From positions 1 to 11,207 of the forward strand of contig CAIYBQ010000343.1 in assembly GCA_903924445.1 (NCBI GenBank): a stretch of 11,207 nt of DNA, given 5' to 3'. Both the position numbers and the translations under genes were made by a program. The notes under the pieces are model-generated. The model did not search any database, was not told the origin of the DNA, and saw only the letters and a program-made list of their open reading frames with translations. This DNA comes from an uncultured Armatimonadota bacterium. GTDB taxonomy: Bacteria; Armatimonadota; Armatimonadia; Armatimonadales; Armatimonadaceae. How positions within the stretch are numbered: position 1 is the stretch's first letter; each line of letters opens with the position of its first letter. Shown piece by piece: positions 1 to 4,741 of the stretch.

Positions 1-1
1 C

Positions 2-679
2 ACAGCGGTTCGAACAGCACGGATTTCCGACATCTTCACTCCCGAGTTTCGAAAACGCACCATCGGTGCGCTCCTCCTTGCCGTCGTAGCCCTCATCACC
101 TGGTGGAGCTGCAACGCCTTTATCAGCGTCTTCACAACCGCACTCGCACAGAAGGAAGCCTTCGTCCGCAATTTGGATAAGCTTGGGACTGTCGGACTCG
201 TGGAGACCTGGAAACTGACCGCAAATGCGGCATTCAATGTGGGAGGACTCATCGGGACACTGATCACCATCCCTGTGTCGAAACACCTTGGCCGAAAGGC
301 GATGTTTGCAATCTACTTTGTTGCAAGCGCGGCAGCACTCCTTGCGGCATTTGGAATCAGGTGGGCTCCGGAGCAACAGCTCCTGATGTACTTCCCGATT
401 GGACTCTCCGTCTTCGGCGTCTTTGGTGCCTTTACCTATTACCTACCGGAGCTCTATCCGACTTGGCTGCGCGCAACCGGCGCCGGCTTTACCTACAACA
501 CGGGGCGAATTGTTGCCGCTGCGGGGCCATTCATCGTCGGGACGATTGCTGCGGGTGGCCTGGATGCGATGCGCACCGCCTTATTCATGGTTGGTTTCGC
601 TCCTCTCCTTGGGCTTCTCGCGCTTCTCTACGCCACCGAGACGAAGGGTCTCTTGCACACCACGACGCTTCCTGAATAA
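2..679 (+). CDS. MFS transporter, C-terminal half (partial, 5' end outside window)
   Basis: The reading frame is open from the left edge to the TAA at 677-679, so the 225 visible residues are the C-terminal half of a protein whose family is usually 400-450 residues. An internal TTG at 173 is not a credible start because membrane-protein sequence continues upstream of it, including a hydrophobic helix with the residues LITWWSCNAF. Recognisable MFS features are the cytoplasmic loop motif HLGRKAMF (about 280-305), which matches the repeated motif A between helices 8 and 9, and the stretch YLPELYPTWLRATGAG (about 439-487), followed by NTGRIVAAAGPF. The latter is typical of sugar-porter and organic-acid-type MFS proteins such as NanT-like carriers. 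About six hydrophobic segments are visible, consistent with helices 7-12. It is an inner-membrane secondary transporter, probably cation-coupled, substrate unknown. Its place upstream of sugar-type oxidoreductases suggests a sugar or sugar-acid substrate, which is inference. Confidence 0.85.
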   Translation, partial: TAVRTARISDIFTPEFRKRTIGALLLAVVALITWWSCNAFISVFTTALAQKEAFVRNLDKLGTVGLVETWKLTANAAFNVGGLIGTLITIPVSKHLGRKAMFAIYFVASAAALLAAFGIRWAPEQQLLMYFPIGLSVFGVFGAFTYYLPELYPTWLRATGAGFTYNTGRIVAAAGPFIVGTIAAGGLDAMRTALFMVGFAPLLGLLALLYATETKGLLHTTTLPE

Positions 680-702
680 CCCGGCTTCTAAGACGACCGG
701 GT
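679..702 (+). terminator. weak hairpin after the MFS gene, possible terminator
   Basis: The arms ACCCGG (679-684) and CCGGGT (697-702) are perfect 6-base complements separated by a 12-base loop, and the first arm starts on the last base of the MFS stop codon. No run of T follows (the sequence continues GATTTACC), so this does not meet the usual rho-independent pattern. It may slow transcription or protect a 3' end, or be chance. The rest of the gap to 851 holds no convincing promoter. Confidence 0.25.
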
Positions 703-851
703 GATTTACCGACGATGCTCGCTTTTGGGCATTTCAAAGATATTCGGCGGTCATCTCGCAGATTAATGCCCTCAACCGTGCATCGCGCATAGACATCGTT
801 GTATTCTTTACGCGGGATGAATCGGCACTGCAGCCGCAACATCCCAACACC

Positions 852-856
852 GGAGG
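852..856 (+). promoter_or_regulatory. ribosome binding site fixing the Gfo/Idh start at 862
   Basis: GGAGG lies five bases before the ATG at 862. The same frame is open back to a TTG at 799, but the 21 extra residues do not look like a Rossmann-fold N-terminus and nothing like a ribosome binding site precedes 799. The start at 862 puts the glycine-rich NAD(P) loop near residue 10, as is usual for the family. Confidence 0.85.
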
Positions 857-861
857 TAACC

Positions 862-1890
862 ATGTCGTCTTTCACACCACTTCGCTGGGGCATCATTGGA
901 TGCGGCTCTATCGCAAATCGACTCGGAAATGATGTCGCCCGCCTCGAAGACCATCAGCTGCAGGCGATCGCATCACGGGATGCATCCAAAGCCGCAGCAT
1001 ATGCTGAAAAATTTGGTGTTCTGACGCAGCACACGGGCCCGGATGCTTACACAAACGTTGTCAACGACCCAGATGTCGACATTATCTACATCGCGACCCC
1101 GCATAACTTCCATAAAGAGCAAGCCCTGATGGCAATCGCCGCAGGCAAGCCAGTTCTCTGCGAAAAGCCATTTACGGTCAACACCGCTGAGGCGGAAGTC
1201 GTGATCGCAGCCGCACGCGAGAAGGGCACCTTCCTCATGGAAGGCGTCTGGAGCCGCTGTTTCCCGGTCTGGCGCAAAGTGATGGAGCTCATCGGGGCTG
1301 GTGAAATCGGACACGCCCGGATGCTGTACTCCGACTTCGGCTACCGCGCGGGTAACCTCGGGGATGACTACCGCCTCACCGGCTACAACGCCGAGGGACG
1401 TCTCTTCAACCGCGAGCTCATCGGTGGTGGCTTGATGGATGTCGGTATCTACCCGATCAGCATCGCCAACATGATCTTCGGCAACCCTGTCGATGTCAAA
1501 GCCGTTGGTGTGCTTGGAAACTCCGGCGTGGATGAAAATGTTGGAGTCGTGATGGCCTATGCAAATGGCGAAGTTGCTACCGCTACGACCAGTATTCAGG
1601 TAACGACTCCGTTTTCGACTACGATTCTTGGAACCGCCGGACGCATCGAAGTCGAGAGCCCATGGTGGCGCCCGAAGGCATTTGTCCTCCACCGCGATGG
1701 CAAGGATGCCGAGCGCTTTTCCTTTGAGCATGAGGGTGAGGGCTTCCAGTTTGAAGCGATGGAAATCGCTGACTGCCTCCGTGCCGGTAAGACGGAATCA
1801 TCGGTGATGCCACTGAGCGACACGCTTTCGGTGATGCGGTCCCTTGATGCCGTCCGTGCACAGCTTGGCCTTGTTTACCCTGGAGAGTAG
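862..1890 (+). CDS. Gfo/Idh/MocA family NAD(P)-dependent oxidoreductase
   Basis: The protein has 342 residues, normal for this family. The N-terminal Rossmann fold begins RWGIIGCGSIANRLG (residues 8-22), carrying the GxGxxA dinucleotide loop. The hallmark CEKPFTVN motif (100-107) contains Glu101-Lys102-Pro103, where the Lys is the expected catalytic and cofactor residue. The C-terminal alpha/beta domain includes GGGLMDVGIYPIS (188-200), where family members carry further catalytic residues (Asp193, Tyr197). This pattern, together with MEGVWSRCFP (126-135), is closest to the dihydrodiol dehydrogenase or glucose-fructose oxidoreductase-like branch. No signal peptide is visible, so it should be cytoplasmic. 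It likely oxidises or reduces a hydroxyl of a sugar, inositol or related polyol; the substrate is not predictable. It is the first gene of a tight cluster with a serine hydrolase (one base gap) and an aldo/keto reductase. Family assignment is firm, specificity is open. Confidence 0.93.
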   Translation: MSSFTPLRWGIIGCGSIANRLGNDVARLEDHQLQAIASRDASKAAAYAEKFGVLTQHTGPDAYTNVVNDPDVDIIYIATPHNFHKEQALMAIAAGKPVLCEKPFTVNTAEAEVVIAAAREKGTFLMEGVWSRCFPVWRKVMELIGAGEIGHARMLYSDFGYRAGNLGDDYRLTGYNAEGRLFNRELIGGGLMDVGIYPISIANMIFGNPVDVKAVGVLGNSGVDENVGVVMAYANGEVATATTSIQVTTPFSTTILGTAGRIEVESPWWRPKAFVLHRDGKDAERFSFEHEGEGFQFEAMEIADCLRAGKTESSVMPLSDTLSVMRSLDAVRAQLGLVYPGE

Positions 1891-1891
1891 T

Positions 1892-3337
1892 ATGGCAAAG
1901 CGTTTTCAGCGTATAGCACCAAGCCTTGCTGGCGTGGATGCGGCAGGTGTCGAAGCGTTCATCAACCGCGTCGATGCTGAAGTCGGTGGTCTGCACTCGG
2001 TGATGATGTTGCGTGATGGCAATGTCTTTGCTGAGTGTTGGTGGAATCCTTACAAGGCTGACTATCAGCACACGATGTACTCGCTGAGCAAGAGCTTTAC
2101 GAGCACGGCGGCTGGTTTTGCTATGCTTGAGGGCAAGCTGCGGCCGACGGATCCTGTCATCAAGTTCTTTCCGGACAAGCTGCCAGCCAAGGTCAGCGCT
2201 AACCTCCAGGCGATGCAGGTTCAGCACCTCCTAATGATGGGGACGGGGCATGCGACTGAGCCTAGTGCACTGCTGCAGAGTGACCCCAATGCGGATTGGG
2301 TAAAGGTCTTTCTGAATCATCCCGTCGAATTCGTGCCTGGGTCGCACTTTGTCTACAACAGCGCTGCGACGTTTATGGTGTCGGCGATTGTTCAGCAAGT
2401 CACCGGACAGACGGTATTGGACTACCTTGGCCCGCGCCTCTTCCGACCGCTTGGCATCGAGAATCCTGTCTGGGAAACCAACCCGGCCGGAATCACCGCT
2501 GGGGGCTGGGGGCTGCACATCCGAACGGAAGACATCGCCGCGCTCGGTGAGCTCTACCGCAATCAGGGGATCTGGAAGGGCCGGCGGATACTGCCGCGTT
2601 CCTTTGTGGATGCTGCGACGCAGAAGCAAATTAGCAACGGCACTGATGCTAACAGTGACTGGGCGCAGGGCTATGGCTATCAGTTTTGGCGCTGTCGGAA
2701 CAATGGCTTCCGCGGGGATGGTGCCTTTGGGCAATACTGTCTGGTTTTTCCTGAAAAGCAGCTGACCGTTGCCATCACGAGTGGTGTTGCAGATATGCAG
2801 CGTGTTCTCGACATTTTGTATGCCACGGTCCTGCCGGCTGTTGGGGCATCCACCAATGCTCCCGCCGATAAGCGCTTGGCTGAGCGTACGCGCAAGGCCG
2901 AAGTTCCGGTTCCTAAAGCAGTGACATCGAGGGTTCGCCTTCCAATAGGAAAAACCTACGCATTTGATGCAAACGCCTATGGGATGGAGTCCATTCGCTT
3001 TACCGCATCGGGCGGAGGCGTGGAAGTGACTGTCAACCGTAACAGTTACGAGCAGACCCTGCTTGTGATGGAAAAGGGGTGGAAGGTTACGGATACCACG
3101 TGGGAAGTCGGTCTAAACCGCTTGCAGACCGAGGGACATACGTACCGGAATGCCGCCCGCGGGGCGTGGACAAGCGCATCGGTGTACTCCATCAAAAATT
3201 ACTATGTCGAAGAGCCGTATATCCAGTCCATCGACCTGTCCTTTGGACCTGGAACGCTTAGCTGGACGAGCAGCTTTATCGCGATGTTTGGTGGGGATGG
3301 CCGGATAACGGCATCCGCACGCGAAGTGAAATCTTAG
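1892..3337 (+). CDS. beta-lactamase-fold serine hydrolase (class C / esterase type)
   Basis: The ATG at 1892 follows the upstream TAG (1888-1890) by one base and is preceded by GGAGAG at 1882-1887, whose last bases lie inside the previous gene, so translation is probably coupled. An in-frame ATG at 1844 lies within the upstream gene and is less likely. The 481-residue product has the beta-lactamase-related fold in residues about 20-320: the SxxK motif is SLSK (Ser64 nucleophile, Lys67) in MYSLSKSFT, and the second motif is YNS (Tyr155) in FVYNSAAT. The third strand motif is not KTG but falls in the GDGAFGQYCLVFP segment (275-287), as in penicillin-binding-protein-like esterases and peptidases. 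Residues about 345-481 form an extra beta-rich C-terminal domain. No signal peptide or lipobox is seen, so it appears cytoplasmic, which argues against a role on peptidoglycan or antibiotics. An esterase or amidase acting on the substrate handled by its neighbours is the likelier idea (inference). Confidence 0.88.
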   Translation: MAKRFQRIAPSLAGVDAAGVEAFINRVDAEVGGLHSVMMLRDGNVFAECWWNPYKADYQHTMYSLSKSFTSTAAGFAMLEGKLRPTDPVIKFFPDKLPAKVSANLQAMQVQHLLMMGTGHATEPSALLQSDPNADWVKVFLNHPVEFVPGSHFVYNSAATFMVSAIVQQVTGQTVLDYLGPRLFRPLGIENPVWETNPAGITAGGWGLHIRTEDIAALGELYRNQGIWKGRRILPRSFVDAATQKQISNGTDANSDWAQGYGYQFWRCRNNGFRGDGAFGQYCLVFPEKQLTVAITSGVADMQRVLDILYATVLPAVGASTNAPADKRLAERTRKAEVPVPKAVTSRVRLPIGKTYAFDANAYGMESIRFTASGGGVEVTVNRNSYEQTLLVMEKGWKVTDTTWEVGLNRLQTEGHTYRNAARGAWTSASVYSIKNYYVEEPYIQSIDLSFGPGTLSWTSSFIAMFGGDGRITASAREVKS

Positions 3338-3352
3338 GAACGGAAGATAACG

Positions 3353-4333
3353 ATGCCAACACTTAAGACGGGTTCTATACCGGGTGTGCGCCTGCCGATT
3401 ACGCGGATTGTGCAAGGATCGATTCAGATCAACACCGATGATGAAGCAATCGGTTTTGGCCAGCTTGACACCATGGTTGAAGTTGGAATCAATGCGATTG
3501 ATTCCGCATACATTTACGGTGGCGGTGCACAGGACAGAATCATCGGTCGCTGGATGCAAGCGCGTGGGAATCGTGACCATCTGGTCGTGATTGCAAAGGG
3601 CTGTCATCCTGGTGATGGTCGTAACCGAGTTACGCCATATGACATCGGAACCCAGCTCCACGACATCCTCGTGCGCATGAAGACCGACTACGTGGACATG
3701 TTTGTTCTCCACCGTGATGACGTTAATGTCCCTGTCGAGCCAATCGTGGACACGCTGAACCAGTACGTCCGCGAGGGGAAGATTGGCGCATTTGGTGGAA
3801 GCAACTGGACAACATCCCGTCTTGAGGAAGCAAATGCCTACGCTGCTGCATCCGGGCAGGTTGGGTTTGCTTGTTCCAGCCCGAACTTCTCGCTGGCGCG
3901 CCAGCTCAAAGAGCCATGGGATGACTGTGTCACGATCAGCGGTCCCGAAAATGCCGCATCCCGTGACTGGTACGCAGCGCAAAACACGCCACTCTTCACC
4001 TGGTCATCGATGGCCGGTGGCTTTATGAGTGGGCGCATCACCCGTACGAACACAGCGGACTTTACGGATTACTTTGGAAAGCTCGCTGTTGAGTGCTATG
4101 CATCCGAGGACAACTTCCAGCGCGTCGACCGTGCTGGTGAGCTTGCGGCAGCGAAGGGTTTGACGATGCCGCAAATCGCTCTTGCCTATGTCCTAAACTA
4201 TCCGCTCAATATCTACGCGTTGGTTGGTTCAGCCAATGCCGATGAAATGACGGCAAATGCGGCCGCTAGCCTGGTTGAGCTCACACCAGCGGAAATGGAT
4301 TACCTCGACCTGAAGGTTGATTCTTTGGCGTAG
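3353..4333 (+). CDS. aldo/keto reductase, YdhF-like
   Basis: A 326-residue (alpha/beta)8-barrel oxidoreductase. The start at 3353 has GGAAG at 3342-3346, six bases upstream, and sits 15 bases after the serine hydrolase stop. The expected catalytic tetrad is present: Asp50 and Tyr55 in DSAYIYGGG, Lys82 in VIAKGCHP, and His120 in MFVLHRDD. The segment YVREGKIGAFGGSNW (138-152) is the usual strand and loop before the substrate pocket, and residues about 265-300 (PQIALAYVLN, then LVGSANADE) match the NADP(H)-binding region of the family. Overall it resembles the E. coli YdhF-type group of predicted reductases. It should reduce an aldehyde or ketone with NADPH, or run in reverse on a sugar alcohol, in the cytoplasm. 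As the last gene of the three-gene cluster, followed at once by a strong terminator, it probably shares a pathway with the Gfo/Idh enzyme. Substrate unknown. Confidence 0.93.
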   Translation: MPTLKTGSIPGVRLPITRIVQGSIQINTDDEAIGFGQLDTMVEVGINAIDSAYIYGGGAQDRIIGRWMQARGNRDHLVVIAKGCHPGDGRNRVTPYDIGTQLHDILVRMKTDYVDMFVLHRDDVNVPVEPIVDTLNQYVREGKIGAFGGSNWTTSRLEEANAYAAASGQVGFACSSPNFSLARQLKEPWDDCVTISGPENAASRDWYAAQNTPLFTWSSMAGGFMSGRITRTNTADFTDYFGKLAVECYASEDNFQRVDRAGELAAAKGLTMPQIALAYVLNYPLNIYALVGSANADEMTANAAASLVELTPAEMDYLDLKVDSLA

Positions 4334-4357
4334 TCGCTCCGATTGCGATGAGAAGAC

Positions 4358-4394
4358 AAACGCCGGTTGGGGACCCAATCGGCGTTTTGCTTTT
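4358..4394 (+). terminator. rho-independent terminator of the oxidoreductase/hydrolase cluster
   Basis: Arms at 4358-4370 (AAACGCCGGTTGG) and 4375-4387 (CCAATCGGCGTTT) pair over 13 bases with one G-T wobble, around a four-base loop GGAC. The 3' side runs into TTTT (4385-4388), then GC, then TTTT (4391-4394). It starts 24 bases after the aldo/keto reductase stop and separates this cluster from the rhamnosidase operon. Confidence 0.9.
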
Positions 4395-4509
4395 GGTACG
4401 GGGCTGTCTTCCAGCGCAGACAACAGGGACGTCCATCGAACGACAAAATTTTGAAGGTGGAGCTTTGTATTGAGTAAGTGTGTCGGTTTCGCTACCCAGA
4501 CACCGATAA

Positions 4510-4530
4510 GTACATCCAAACGGCGTTTTG
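4510..4530 (+). repeat. 21-base direct repeat, copy 1
   Basis: Identical over 21 bases to 4681-4701. Each copy contains the odd-centred perfect palindrome AAACGGCGTTT (here 4518-4528), a form that could be a protein-binding half-site pair. The start-to-start spacing of the two copies is 171 bases. A degenerate third copy forms the 3' arm of the terminator at 4375-4392. An operator or a decayed duplicate of the terminator are both possible. Confidence 0.75.
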
Positions 4531-4680
4531 GTTTGTGGTTCTGCCCTCCAAGAACCAATGTAATGGCTCGATGTTTATGCTCGGTTCTATCTGTTTCTGA
4601 TTAGAAAAAACAAGCTCACCACAAAGTGACAGCTAGTCGATAACAGAAAAGCGCTTCTCAGACCACGTTGAAGCCCATTG

Positions 4681-4701
4681 GTACATCCAAACGGCGTTTT
4701 G
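4681..4701 (+). repeat. 21-base direct repeat, copy 2, next to the rhamnosidase promoter
   Basis: Exact match to 4510-4530, with the palindromic core AAACGGCGTTT at 4689-4699. It ends five bases before the -35 element at 4707, centred near -52 relative to the predicted transcription start. That is a position where activators commonly bind, so this copy is the better candidate for a functional operator (inference). Confidence 0.7.
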
Positions 4702-4706
4702 CTTCA

Positions 4707-4735
4707 TTGACACATGCCTGATGTGTGCCTAATAT
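4707..4735 (+). promoter_or_regulatory. near-consensus sigma-70-type promoter of the rhamnosidase operon
   Basis: A perfect -35 hexamer TTGACA (4707-4712) and a -10 hexamer TAATAT (4730-4735, one difference from TATAAT) are separated by exactly 17 bases. Six bases (TGACGC) lie between the -10 element and the ATG at 4742, so the usual start point falls on or next to the A of the start codon. No ribosome binding site is present. The predicted transcript is therefore leaderless. The palindrome at 4710-4726 fills much of the spacer and could be a repressor site. Confidence 0.75.
4710..4726 (+). promoter_or_regulatory. palindrome in the promoter spacer, candidate operator
   Basis: ACACAT (4710-4715) and ATGTGT (4721-4726) are perfect inverted 6-base arms around GCCTG. 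The site starts in the -35 hexamer and ends four bases before the -10 hexamer, so a dimeric repressor bound here would block RNA polymerase. No regulator gene is in the window and the family cannot be named. Confidence 0.4.
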
Positions 4736-4741
4736 TGACGC

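Larger units (their letters stand above)
4397..4706. other. non-coding region with repeats and hairpins between the two operons
   Basis: This stretch of about 310 bases has no convincing gene on either strand; a minus-strand frame of about 109 codons crosses it but overlaps the aldo/keto reductase and the terminator and looks like chance. It is visibly less GC-rich than the genes. It holds a 10-base palindrome CAAAATTTTG (4444-4453), a hairpin at 4480-4503, two exact copies of a 21-base repeat (4510-4530 and 4681-4701), a second hairpin at 4536-4557, and a palindrome AAGCGCTT (4649-4656). Its position just before a sugar-use operon suggests a control region, but none of the sites can be tied to a named regulator. 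Confidence 0.6.

Noticed and set aside
173..175. TTG at 173 as start of a short 168-residue MFS-like protein
   Set aside because: The same frame continues upstream to the window edge with another membrane helix, so the gene is simply cut by the window.
799..861. Upstream TTG start for the Gfo/Idh gene
   Set aside because: The 21 added residues do not resemble the family, and GGAGG at 852-856 points clearly to the ATG at 862.
1844..1891. Upstream ATG start for the serine hydrolase
   Set aside because: It would overlap the previous gene by 47 bases, and GGAGAG at 1882-1887 is well placed for the ATG at 1892.
3113..3982. 289-codon minus-strand frame across the serine hydrolase and aldo/keto reductase
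   Set aside because: It is antisense to two genes with intact motifs, crosses their junction and shows no domain signal.
4229..4558. 109-codon minus-strand frame in the intergenic region
   Set aside because: It covers the end of the aldo/keto reductase, the terminator and repeat copy 1; there is no ribosome binding site or recognisable domain.
4510..4701. CRISPR array or insertion-sequence ends suggested by the exact 21-base repeat
   Set aside because: There are only two exact copies 171 bases apart in direct orientation, with no regular spacers, no transposase and no target-site duplication.
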